Shown here: in pieces, positions 17,319 to 25,157 of the stretch
Position numbering within the stretch: the first letter of the stretch is position 1
Layout: each line of letters begins with the position of its first letter
Source: an uncultured Clostridium sp.
Lineage (GTDB): Bacteria; Bacillota; Clostridia; TANB77; CAG-508
Direction of reading: 5' to 3'
Length of the DNA: 50,562 bases
NCBI GenBank assembly: GCA_947388675.1
Contig: CANDRW010000010.1
Location: 1-50,562, forward strand
Position numbers and translations under genes: made by a program
Notes under the pieces: model-generated
Told to the model about the DNA's origin: nothing
Seen by the model: only the letters and a program-made list of their open reading frames with translations
The model's database searches: none

Positions 17319-18093
17319 TTTTGAGGATTTAAAACGAGAACTGACAGAGAGGTCAAAACAATATGCAACAGCAGTTTATACAAAAGATAATATTGCAGAA
17401 GCAAAACAGCATAGAGCCAACTTAAATAAGTTAGTAAAAGCAGTAAATGACGAAAAAATTCGTATTAAAAACGAAGTTATGAAACCGTATCTACCATTCG
17501 AAGAACAATGTAAAGAACTGATGGAAATTGTAAAAAATGCAGTTGAAAACATAGATGGGCAAATTAAGAATTTTGAAGACAAGAGAAAGCAAGAAAAAAT
17601 TCAGCAAGTAATGCAATATTTCTTCGACCATATAGGAATCTATGATGGACTAATTAGTTTTGACATTATTTATAACGACAAATGGGAAAACGTAACTTAT
17701 GAAATGAAAACTATTCAACAAGAAATTGACCATATTATTGCTAAAACAAAGAATGATTTAATGGTAATTAATAACAACGTAATAAACGAAGAAACAAATA
17801 AACAAGTAACAGATTTTTATTTTAAGAATATTGATAAGCCAGATTGTTTAGGTTTAGCATTGAATGAGGCTAAAACAATAGAAGCAACTAAAAGTAGAAT
17901 TGCTGAAATGAAAAAGCAAGAAGAAGAGAAAAAAGCTGCTACCGAACAAGCAAGACAAACCATTATTCTAGAAAGTAAACAAGTAAAAGTACAACTATAT
18001 GAATTAAGATTTAAAGTGGCTGTAACAAAAGAGCAAATGTCGATATTAAAAGATTTTTTTGTAAGTAATAATATTAAGTTTGAAAGAATATAG
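17269..18093 (+). CDS. DUF1351-like phage protein
   Basis: 274 residues, strongly helical, with a start like MELKVSEVQAI...FNFEDLKRELTE typical of the DUF1351 family found next to RecT in Bacillota phages. Either TTG 17263 or GTG 17269 could be used after GAGGAGG; spacing favours GTG. Function unknown, probably linked to recombination by context. Confidence 0.75.
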   Translation: MELKVSEVQAIAPITFNFEDLKRELTERSKQYATAVYTKDNIAEAKQHRANLNKLVKAVNDEKIRIKNEVMKPYLPFEEQCKELMEIVKNAVENIDGQIKNFEDKRKQEKIQQVMQYFFDHIGIYDGLISFDIIYNDKWENVTYEMKTIQQEIDHIIAKTKNDLMVINNNVINEETNKQVTDFYFKNIDKPDCLGLALNEAKTIEATKSRIAEMKKQEEEKKAATEQARQTIILESKQVKVQLYELRFKVAVTKEQMSILKDFFVSNNIKFERI

Positions 18094-18105
18094 GAGGTAA
18101 AGCAA

Positions 18106-19111
18106 ATGCAAGTAAACAATAGTTTAACTCAAACACAAGAGAAGAAACAAGTAAGTTTTAGCAACTTTTTAACAAATCAATTTGTAAAGCAGAAAATAAT
18201 TGAAACTGTTGGAGGCAAGGATAGCCAAAAGTTTATGACCTCTATCTTATCAGCAGTAACAAATAATCCAACATTGCAAGAATGTGACCAGATGTCAGTT
18301 TTAAATTGTGCGTTTTTGGGACAAGCACTTAATCTTGTTCCATCACCACAATTACGGACAATACTATATGGTTCCATTCAAAAATACTAAAAAGGGTATC
18401 AAGGAAGCACAATTCCAATTAGGATACAAAGGATACATACAATTAGCAATTAGAAGCGGATATTATAAGAAAATTAATGTAGTTTCAATAAAAGAGGGCG
18501 AGTTGATTAAGTATGATCCACTAGAAGAAGTAATCGAAGTAAGACTAATAGCCAATGATGAACAAAGAGAACAAACACCAACAGTAGGATATTTCGCAAT
18601 GTTTGAATATATGAACGGATTTAGAAAGACGCTTTATTGGAGCAAAGACAAAATGCTAGCACATGCAGATAAATACTCGCAAGCATTTAATAAAGACGTA
18701 TATCAAAAAATATTAGCAGGAAATATTGCACAAGAGGATATGTGGAAATATTCGTCATTCTGGTACAAAGATTTTGACGGAATGGCTTATAAGACAATGC
18801 TAAGACAGCTAATTAGCAAGTGGGGAATTATGAGTACTGAAATGCAAGAAGCTTATTCAAAAGATATGGCTGTACTAGATGACCAAGGTAATCCATATTT
18901 TATTGAAAACGACCAAGAGCAACCACAAACGAAACCAGAGGATATTATTGTAGAACAACCAACAGAAGGTGCAAAAGAACAAGAACAACCAACAAATACA
19001 GAAGAATCAGCTGAAACAGTAAAAAGAACTAGAAAAACTAAAAAAGAAGAAACTGAGCAAGCAGCAGAAAATCAAGAACAAAAAAGTATTGAAGATGAGT
19101 TCTTTACTTAG
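18106..19111 (+). CDS. recT: RecT single-strand annealing protein, one CGG +1 shift
   Basis: A 334-residue RecT that coats single-stranded DNA made by the exonuclease and anneals it. CGG at 18355 is in frame at codon 84; skipping its C gives LNLVPSPQLGQYYMVPF, the conserved RecT segment. FQLGYKGYIQLAIRSG and the AYKTMLRQLISKWG core follow. The C-terminal 80 residues are acidic and Gln-rich, as in other RecT tails. GGAGG precedes ATG. Without the shift only 94 residues would be made. Confidence 0.92.
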
Positions 19112-19123
19112 GAAGGAGTAATA

Positions 19124-19417
19124 ATGTTTAAAGTTGTTATAGATGAAAAACAAGTTAAAGTTAAAGGCAAAAGAGATGAAATATTGGCGGGAATAGGTAG
19201 TTATTTATACGCGCTAAGAGGTTTAGGTATTTCATATGAAGACATTGATCATGTATATGAATTTTCTAAAAAGTGTTTAAAAGAAGATGAGGCAGCAGAA
19301 AACAAAATAAAAACAGTTTACGAAGACGAACATATAAAAGTGAAAAAAGTTGAGATTAATACAAGAAAAATCTCAAAAGAAGATTTTAAGAAAATATTAA
19401 ATAAATTATTTGAGTAA
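19124..19417 (+). CDS. Phage protein of unknown function
   Basis: 97 residues, helical and charged (VYEFSKKCLKEDEAAENK), 12 bp after RecT with AAGGAG upstream. Probably the last gene of the recombination operon. No family recognised. Confidence 0.6.
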   Translation: MFKVVIDEKQVKVKGKRDEILAGIGSYLYALRGLGISYEDIDHVYEFSKKCLKEDEAAENKIKTVYEDEHIKVKKVEINTRKISKEDFKKILNKLFE

Positions 19418-19433
19418 AGAGTATTAAAAACAA

Positions 19434-19466
19434 CAGGGCAAGACATAAAAACTTGCCCTGAATTTA
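19434..19466 (+). terminator. Hairpin after the recombination operon
   Basis: A perfect 9-bp GC-containing stem (19434-19442 with 19452-19460) is followed by AATTTA. The weak T-tract makes it a leaky terminator or RNA-processing hairpin. Confidence 0.5.
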
Positions 19467-19495
19467 TAGAGATGCGGAAGGAGAAGTAAAAAAAA

Positions 19496-20296
19496 ATGGA
19501 GGGTTGGATATGTATTTATAGACAGATGTTAGACAATCCAGTTGTTTGCAAAGACAGTGACTATTTTGCTGTTTGGATGTATCTTCTTCTAAATGCTACA
19601 CATAAAGAATACGACACTTTATTCAAAGGAAATAGAATAACATTGCAAAAAGGACAACTTATAACGGGAACAATATCGATATCAAACAAAATGAAAATTA
19701 ACAAAGATAAAGTGCAAAGAATATTAAAATCATTTGAAATTGATAAACAAATTGCACAACAAACAAGCAACAAAAATCGCTTGATTACAATACTTAACTG
19801 GGATAAGTATCAAACAATTGATAAACAAATTGATAAACAACTGATAAACAAGTGCGAAACAACTGATAAACAACTGATAACAAACAACAATGTAAACAAT
19901 AATAACAATGATAACAATGTAACAACAACAGTAAGCGACAGTTGTGTTGACGGCTTACAAACTATTCTTGAATTTTACAATAACAATATCGGGCTTATTA
20001 CGCCTTATGGTGTACAACTTCTCGATACATATATTCAAGAAATGCCAAGTGATTTAATTATCTTTGCAATGCAAAAAGCTGTAGAGGCTAATAAGAGAAC
20101 AATTCAGTACATAAGAGGTATATTAAACAATTGGTCTAAAAAGGGAATAAGAACTGTTCTAGAAGCGAAAAAGGAAGATGAGCAGTTTAGAAATAAAAAT
20201 ACTAGTACCAATAATGAGCAAGTAGAAACAGAAGAAGAGAAAATAGCTAGAAAAATAAGAGAATTGGAGGAAAGTATGGAAAATGGAAATAGCTGA
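19496..20296 (+). CDS. Phage replisome organiser with DnaD domain
   Basis: 266 residues: an N-terminal winged-helix initiator region (GWICIYRQMLDNPVV), a low-complexity Asn/Thr/Gln linker, and a C-terminal DnaD-like domain (FYNNNIGLITPYGVQLLDTYI ... YIRGILNNWSKKGI). It should bind the origin and recruit host helicase. The linker is encoded by direct repeats that may be the origin itself. The start is ATG 19496, a few bases after an AAGGAGAAG site. Confidence 0.82.
   Translation: MEGWICIYRQMLDNPVVCKDSDYFAVWMYLLLNATHKEYDTLFKGNRITLQKGQLITGTISISNKMKINKDKVQRILKSFEIDKQIAQQTSNKNRLITILNWDKYQTIDKQIDKQLINKCETTDKQLITNNNVNNNNNDNNVTTTVSDSCVDGLQTILEFYNNNIGLITPYGVQLLDTYIQEMPSDLIIFAMQKAVEANKRTIQYIRGILNNWSKKGIRTVLEAKKEDEQFRNKNTSTNNEQVETEEEKIARKIRELEESMENGNS
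19741..19884 (+). repeat. Iteron-like repeats, candidate phage origin
   Basis: TGATAAACAA occurs exactly at 19741, 19819, 19831, 19842 and 19864, with a variant at 19875, within the initiator gene. Lambda-like phages place the origin inside the initiator gene in the same way. The alternative is a simple low-complexity linker. Confidence 0.55.
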
Positions 20297-20721
20297 ATTT
20301 ATAGAAGAAACAGCTAGAGTAGAAAAATTTTTTCGGCAAAGAACTAGATAAATTTCAAAGAGATATTTGGTATCAAGAGTTAAAAAGTATGCCACTTTCA
20401 CGATATAGACAAGTAATAAGTAAATGCTTTGGAAAGTGTAAATTTATGCCAAGGCTAGCTGAAATTGTGTCCATCAGTGAAAGTCTTCCGTTCGTTCAAA
20501 GCAATTCTAATTTAAAGCAAAAAGTACAATGTGATAAATGTAGAGGCGAAGGATTTATTCTATATCATAAAATAATCACAGATGGTGACAGACAGATAGA
20601 TTATACATATCTTGCAAGATGTAACTGCCAAAATGGTTTAGAATTTGCGTATGACGGAACTAAAATAAAAGATACACAGCACCGAAGTAAGTATTACATA
20701 CCATCTGTGCAACAACTATGA
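20283..20721 (+). CDS. Zinc-finger replication accessory protein, one CGG +1 shift
   Basis: ATG 20283 overlaps the end of the DnaD gene. In-frame CGG (C at 20334) truncates it after 22 residues; skipping the C gives VEKFFGKELDKFQRDIWYQEL and a 145-residue protein. It has paired cysteines (CDKCRGEGFI, CNCQNG) like DnaJ-type zinc fingers of phage helicase-loader neighbours. The exact role is unknown; the position suggests replication. Confidence 0.75.
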
Positions 20722-20828
20722 ATTTAAAAAGAAGGAGAACAATTATAAGTGACAAACAAAAACATAATTTGATATGGTCAGCAATTTGCTTTAGCTTTAT
20801 TATAGCACTAATTTTAATATTCAATAGC
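20718..20828 (+). CDS. Possible small membrane peptide
   Basis: ATG 20718 overlaps the preceding TGA and opens a 36-residue frame with a membrane span (SAICFSFIIALILIF). No good ribosome site, so it would depend on coupling. Nothing else is seen up to 20914. Confidence 0.3.
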
Positions 20829-20914
20829 ACAAAGCCGTTATGGTTTATACTTGTATGGCTTCTAGGGTATGAATATTAGTCTAGTTCTGAACCGAGAACA
20901 AACGGAGAATAGAA

Positions 20915-21114
20915 ATGAGTAGAGTGAAACTTGAAAATCAAAAACAGCTAACAGGCAAGTGTATTAACTGCCTGGGCTGTAATCGATTAGAAATTGCAGA
21001 TTTTGAACGGTGTTGAACAGTGCAATAATTATGCAAAACGGAAAGAAAGACGGAAACGACTGGATATCAGAGATTATAAATAACTTAACACAAGGTAAGC
21101 AGATGAGAATTTGA
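20915..21114 (+). CDS. Small cysteine-rich phage protein, two CGG +1 shifts
   Basis: Starts MSRVKLENQKQLTGKCINCLGCNRLEIADFE, a likely zinc site. Two in-frame CGGs follow (C at 21008 and 21039). Skipping both gives ADFEGVEQCNNYAKGKKDGNDWISEI and 65 residues. If only the first is skipped, the protein ends RKERRKRLDIRDYK at 21080, which looks less like a designed C-terminus. GGAG precedes ATG. Function unknown. Confidence 0.55.
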
Positions 21115-21152
21115 AACAAACACGAATACAACAAAATAGGAGGTTGAAAACC

Positions 21153-21404
21153 ATGATAATAGTTAGTCAAGAAAAAAGAGTAATAATAAATTTTGACAAT
21201 ATCAATCTAATTGGAACTGACGGAGAAGGAAAAATAAAAATAAGACTAGGAACAGGAGATAATGCACATTTAGGTGCATATGAAACTGAAAAAAGAGCAA
21301 AAGAGGTGTTGCAAGAAGTTATTAAATGCTACAAAGATACAAACTATGAATATGAGAATTGTTGGTGTTTAAGAAATCTAGTATACGAAATGCCAGCAGA
21401 ATAG
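21153..21404 (+). CDS. Conserved-type small phage protein
   Basis: 83 residues (MIIVSQEKRVIINFDNI...), a beta-rich start then helix, like a family common in Bacillota phages and plasmids. ATG 21153 follows AGGAGG. Function unknown. Confidence 0.65.
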   Translation: MIIVSQEKRVIINFDNINLIGTDGEGKIKIRLGTGDNAHLGAYETEKRAKEVLQEVIKCYKDTNYEYENCWCLRNLVYEMPAE

Positions 21405-21418
21405 GAGAAAATAGAGAT

Positions 21419-21872
21419 ATGAATAAATGTCTTTTTAGTAGTAAAAAGCAAAATTGGGAAACGCCACAGTGGCTGTTTGATAAATTAGATCATGAATTTC
21501 ATTTTACCATTGATGTAGCTAGTAGCAAAGAAAATCATAAATGTAGACGATATTTTACAGAAAAAGAAGATGGTTTATCTCAAGATTGGTCAAATGAGAT
21601 TGTATGGTGTAATCCGCCGTATCGGCAGAGAAGTAGGTAGATGGGTAAAAAAAGCTAGTGAGAGTAATACGACAGTTGTTATGTTATTACCAGCGCGAAC
21701 AGACACCAAGTGGTTTCACGATTATATATACAATAAAGCTGAGATTCGATTTGTAAAAGGTCGTTTGAAGTTTAGTAATAGTTCTGTCTCAGCGCCATTT
21801 CCAAGTATGATCGTAACTTTTTCAAGGAGGGCAAAAGATGAGAATTTTAGCAATAGATCCACGGAAATATAG
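21419..21872 (+). CDS. Phage Dam-type N6-adenine methyltransferase, one CGG +1 shift
   Basis: A 150-residue DNA adenine methylase (phage Dam family), probably protecting phage DNA. It shows the substrate start QNWETPQWLFDKLDHEF and catalytic motif CNPPYG. The glycine of NPPYG is exactly where in-frame CGG occurs (C at 21623); skipping C gives NPPYGREVGRWVKKA and the complete C-terminal part (MLLPARTDTKWFHDYI). The end overlaps the resolvase gene by 35 bp. Confidence 0.9.
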
Positions 21873-22310
21873 AAAGTGCATTTTGCATAATAGATAGTGA
21901 AACATATAAACCAATATTGTTTGATAAGATAAAAAACGAAGAATTGGTTGAACTTATAGAAAACAATAGATATTGCAGTTTTAATACTTTTGGAGAAATA
22001 ATAATTGAAAAAATAGCAAGCTACGGAATGGCGGTAGGGCAAACAATTTTTGATACTTGCATATGGATAGGAAAGTTTGCACAAGCATCTGGATTGAAAG
22101 AGGAATATATACTGAGAAAAGACGAGAAAATGAATTTATGCCACAGTATGAAAGCTAAGGATAGCAATATAAGACAAGCTTTAATTGATAGATTTGGAGA
22201 AGTAGGAACAAAAAAAAATCCAGGTTGGTTTTATGGCTTCAAAAAGGACATCTGGGCAGCTTATGCGGTACGGTATTACATATCTAGATATGCAGAAAGG
22301 AGAAGCATAA
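21838..22310 (+). CDS. RuvC-like Holliday junction resolvase, two CGG +1 shifts
   Basis: A 156-residue RuvC/RNase H-fold resolvase. In-frame CGG (C at 21862) follows ILAIDP; skipping it gives ILAIDPGNIESAF, the canonical first active-site strand. A second CGG (C at 22271) near the end, if skipped, gives DIWAAYAVGITYLDMQKGEA and a stop at 22308 whose TAA shares its last A with the next ATG. Without the second skip the frame would run through the next small gene. AAGGAGGG precedes ATG. Confidence 0.88.
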
Positions 22311-22393
22311 TGTTAGGTTTATTTATAGTGTTTGAACTAGGTGTGCTTGTAGGTGCAGGTATTATGTGCTTCTTTCAAGCAGGAAAGGAGTAA
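22310..22393 (+). CDS. Small membrane peptide
   Basis: 27 residues (MLGLFIVFELGVLVGAGIMCFFQAGKE), one membrane span, start overlapping the resolvase stop (TAATG) with AAAGGAG upstream. The same residues appear when the resolvase is read without its second shift, but the start signals favour a separate gene. Confidence 0.6.
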   Translation: MLGLFIVFELGVLVGAGIMCFFQAGKE

Positions 22394-22395
22394 GA

Positions 22396-22551
22396 ATGTC
22401 AACAAAAAAGAAAACAGTCATTGAACATTTAGATAGTTTGATAGATTTCTATAGTAATACGAATATTACTGATACTGAGCAATTAAAGAAATTGTTTGTT
22501 AGAAATCTGAAAGATGTTAAAAGAAGAGCAGAAAGCGAGGACAAGCAATGA
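22396..22551 (+). CDS. Small phage protein
   Basis: 51 residues, helical and charged. ATG 22396 is chosen because AAGGAG lies 6 nt upstream. Its TGA overlaps the next ATG. Function unknown. Confidence 0.55.
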   Translation: MSTKKKTVIEHLDSLIDFYSNTNITDTEQLKKLFVRNLKDVKRRAESEDKQ

Positions 22552-22715
22552 GCAAAAGAAAAGATAGAGCATACACTGATTACAGATGTTGTCCAGTATG
22601 TCAAAGTAAACATATTTCTGTAACAGTAGAAAAGAAATTTTTAAAAAAACAATATTATATTTATTGTTACAAATGTAATAAAAAAATAAAAGTAGAGGTG
22701 CAAAATGCTAAATGA
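22548..22715 (+). CDS. Small zinc-ribbon protein
   Basis: 55 residues with CCPVC and CYKC pairs separated by about 25 residues, a zinc-ribbon layout. It is coupled to both neighbours by short overlaps. Function unknown. Confidence 0.6.
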   Translation: MSKRKDRAYTDYRCCPVCQSKHISVTVEKKFLKKQYYIYCYKCNKKIKVEVQNAK

Positions 22716-22950
22716 AAAAGAAACTTGTTGTCATAATTGGGTACATTATGCAGGAAAACAATGTAAATGGGATGAATGGGGATTTGGAGATAGCATAAAT
22801 GGAATAAAGCCAGAAAACTATATAAAAGATAGTAACAACATGGTTTATATGTATATATGCACAATGTGTGGAGAAGAATTTTGGAGTCAAAGAAAAGAAT
22901 TTGATATTCCATATTATAGAGTAAAGGAAGTAACAAGCAATGATAAATAG
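22705..22950 (+). CDS. Cysteine/tryptophan-rich phage protein
   Basis: 81 residues with CCHNW, C-x-C-like and CTMCGEEFW motifs, suggesting zinc binding. GAGGTG precedes ATG. Function unknown. Confidence 0.6.
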   Translation: MLNEKETCCHNWVHYAGKQCKWDEWGFGDSINGIKPENYIKDSNNMVYMYICTMCGEEFWSQRKEFDIPYYRVKEVTSNDK

Positions 22951-23234
22951 AATTTTAATAAAAACAATATTAGAACAATTATTAGAAGATACATTTTCAT
23001 TAACATTCATAATGCCTACATACACCATAAAGAAAAATGTGAATTATAAATTAAATAAAAGTTGGAAAATAGAAATAAATGCATTATTAGTAGAAAACAA
23101 TTTGATAATAAGTAAAAAAAAATAAAATAGTAGTAGATAATTGGGTGCAACTAATGCTTGACTATGAACAATTAAAGCAAAGATTAAAACAAAATCTAAT
23201 AGAAAATATTAAAGAGGTGCAAAATGCTAAGTAA
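22940..23234 (+). CDS. Phage protein interrupted at an A9 run
   Basis: The first frame encodes MINRILIKTILEQLLED... to TAA at 23123, directly after nine A residues (23114-23122). One base further on, the frame continues KIVVDNWVQLMLDYEQLKQRLKQ to TAA 23232-23234, overlapping the next ATG just as other genes here do. One A fewer would join the two into 97 residues. This break does not involve CGG; polymerase slippage, a real indel or a sequencing error in the run are possible. Confidence 0.5.
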
Positions 23235-23589
23235 AGAAGAAATAGAAAAAGCAGGAAGTATATTGCTAAGAGGAAACGATATAGAGAGTGCAGTTATAAT
23301 ACTAGAGGCAATGATATTAAATAATTACATAGAAGTCGGAGGAAGAGTAAATATATTAAAGATTGCAACGAGACAAATTATAAATTTTGTGAATGAATAT
23401 AAGACAAAAGGTTATTTAGACATTGTAAGAGAAAAAGTAAAAGCAAATAATAGAGCAAATCAACTAGAAGAAGATAAGCAAAACTTAATAGAATACATAG
23501 AAAAGAAGCTAGGAGAATATGACGAAACAATTATAGAGATTGTATTGCAAAATGTGTTAGCAGTTGCGAAAGGAGAAAATAACAAATGA
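23224..23589 (+). CDS. Helical phage protein
   Basis: 121 residues, almost entirely helical, with GAGGTG before ATG. No family recognised. Confidence 0.6.
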   Translation: MLSKEEIEKAGSILLRGNDIESAVIILEAMILNNYIEVGGRVNILKIATRQIINFVNEYKTKGYLDIVREKVKANNRANQLEEDKQNLIEYIEKKLGEYDETIIEIVLQNVLAVAKGENNK

Positions 23590-23783
23590 TAATACCATGC
23601 TACCACGGTAGACCAATGAAGCTAATAAAAGAATATACCAGCTTTGCACTATTTCAAGATGTCAAAACTGGAGTAAAAGTATCATACAAATATCAAGAAT
23701 TAGATATAAAACAAACAAAGCAGTTAAGCGACACAGAACGTAAACAATTCAAAAGACACCCTTACGAGAAAATAAAATATTAA
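23586..23783 (+). CDS. Small phage protein
   Basis: 65 residues (MIIPCYHGRPMKLI...), overlapping the previous stop by 4 bp. Beta-rich start, basic C-terminus. Function unknown. Confidence 0.55.
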   Translation: MIIPCYHGRPMKLIKEYTSFALFQDVKTGVKVSYKYQELDIKQTKQLSDTERKQFKRHPYEKIKY

Positions 23784-23799
23784 TCAAAGATGAGGAGTG

Positions 23800-24204
23800 A
23801 TGAAATTGACAAAAGAAATCCTAGAGCAGTATATTGATTTAAAAAAAGAAATTGCTGATTTAGAGAAGAAAATTAAAAAGTTAGAAAAGCAAGGTATTAT
23901 TGTAGCAGATGTGGTCCAAAATGGATATAAACGCCATGCGGTTATAAAAGGTGTAGATTATGTTAGATTAGATAAAATAGACACTTTGATTGAAATATAT
24001 AAGCAAAGAAAAGAAAATGCTCTAAAACAAGAAGTAGAAATTGCAAATTTTATCACTTCTATATCTGATACTAAACTAAGACAAATATTTGAGTACAGAT
24101 ATATAGATGGACTAGACTGGTATAAAATACAAATATTAATGGGATTTAAACATGAAGACACTGCAAGAAAACGACATGACAGATTCTTAGAAAAAAATAA
24201 ATAA
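23800..24204 (+). CDS. ArpU/RinA-like late transcription regulator
   Basis: 134 residues: an N-terminal coiled coil, then a sigma-like helix-turn-helix (LRQIFEYRYIDGLDWYKIQILMGFKHEDTARKRHDRFLEK). This pattern and position, just before the packaging genes, fit phage regulators that activate late transcription. ATG 23800 is chosen over GTG 23797 for GAGGAG spacing. Confidence 0.78.
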   Translation: MKLTKEILEQYIDLKKEIADLEKKIKKLEKQGIIVADVVQNGYKRHAVIKGVDYVRLDKIDTLIEIYKQRKENALKQEVEIANFITSISDTKLRQIFEYRYIDGLDWYKIQILMGFKHEDTARKRHDRFLEKNK

Positions 24205-24213
24205 ATTTTCAAT

Positions 24214-24247
24214 TTGTCCGATTTGTCCGGTTTTTTCATGTTATAAT
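24214..24247 (+). promoter_or_regulatory. Possible late promoter/activator site
   Basis: TATAAT at 24242-24247 lacks a well-spaced -35, but a tandem repeat of TTTGTCCG lies just upstream (24214-24229). An activator-dependent promoter is plausible, fitting the regulator gene before it. Confidence 0.35.
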
Positions 24248-24281
24248 GATAAAAACGAAGTAATTGTATAATATAAAAAAG

Positions 24282-24309
24282 CTTGTGAGGGTAACCTTGC
24301 AAGTTTTTT
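24282..24309 (+). terminator. Terminator between early and late regions
   Basis: A 9-bp stem (24282-24290 with 24295-24303), two pairs being G-U, a 4-nt loop and six T residues. Confidence 0.65.
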
Positions 24310-24326
24310 CGTTAAAGGAAAAGCAA

Positions 24327-24461
24327 ATGAAAGAGAAAATTGATTTTAGTAAATGTATTAGAACTGATTGCAAAAGATGTAATCAGTTCAAAATTTGTTT
24401 CAAGGAGAAAAAGAAGAATGAAAAGAAAATGGACAAAACAAAGTGCAATAAACTATATTGA
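24327..24461 (+). CDS. Small cysteine-rich protein
   Basis: 44 residues with CIRTDCKRCNQFKIC, a likely metal site, then a lysine-rich tail. AAAGGAAAAGC precedes ATG. Its end overlaps the next gene by 44 bp in another frame. Confidence 0.5.
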   Translation: MKEKIDFSKCIRTDCKRCNQFKICFKEKKKNEKKMDKTKCNKLY

Positions 24462-24561
24462 AAGAGTGGATAAATCAAAAAGTATAAGAGGTCTAGCGTA
24501 CTGGTCAGCTATGGACTATTTAAAACACCATAGAACAATGCACTCAATAATTGGTATATAA
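24418..24561 (+). CDS. Small phage protein
   Basis: 47 residues (MKRKWTKQSAINYIERVDKSK...), AAGGAG upstream. Function unknown. Confidence 0.5.
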   Translation: MKRKWTKQSAINYIERVDKSKSIRGLAYWSAMDYLKHHRTMHSIIGI

Positions 24562-24562
24562 T

Positions 24563-24718
24563 ATGGCGGATATAAAAATCATGGAGAAAATAAACAACCT
24601 AGTAGATAAAATGGACTACAAAAAGGCTTACATAGAAATAGAAACAGCTAACGATAAATTCATAATTGAAAAGAGTAAAACAAGGCAAATAGGCTTCAAA
24701 ACGGAAGAAATAAAGTAG
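24563..24718 (+). CDS. Small phage protein
   Basis: 51 residues, helical (MADIKIMEKINNLVDKMD...), starting 2 bp after the previous stop. Function unknown. Confidence 0.5.
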   Translation: MADIKIMEKINNLVDKMDYKKAYIEIETANDKFIIEKSKTRQIGFKTEEIK

Positions 24719-24728
24719 GTGGGAGTTG

Positions 24729-25157
24729 ATGGCTAATGAACAAAACTTAATACCATGGGAACAAAGAAGCAGAGAGGAACATAGAGAATATTCAAGACAA
24801 GGTGGAATAAGATCAGGAGAGGTTCGCAGGCAAAGAAAAGCTATGAAGGAACAACTTAATTTATTGCTTTCCTTACCGTTTAACTTGAAAGACAGCAAAG
24901 GGCAAGAAGTTAAAAAAATGCTAGCAGAATTAGGGATTGACAAAGATGAGATTGATAACCAAATGGCAATGATAATATCTCTGTGGAAAACAGCTTGCAC
25001 AGCGAATGGAAAAAATCAAGTAGCAGCATTCCAAGAAATACGAAAAGTAGTTCAAGATGAGAATACAGCTACAGACGACGAGAAAGTTCAGATTATTAAT
25101 GACTTGCCAACAGACGACTTTCTAGAAGATGAGGAGGTCGACAATGAAACAAGTTAA
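24729..25157 (+). CDS. Terminase small subunit
   Basis: 142 residues with the basic motif QGGIRSGEVRRQRKAMKEQL followed by a helical domain with AAFQEIRKVV, as in many Bacillota phage small terminases that recognise packaging sites. It overlaps the large subunit gene by 14 bp. ATG 24729 is preferred over TTG 24726. Confidence 0.75.
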   Translation: MANEQNLIPWEQRSREEHREYSRQGGIRSGEVRRQRKAMKEQLNLLLSLPFNLKDSKGQEVKKMLAELGIDKDEIDNQMAMIISLWKTACTANGKNQVAAFQEIRKVVQDENTATDDEKVQIINDLPTDDFLEDEEVDNETS

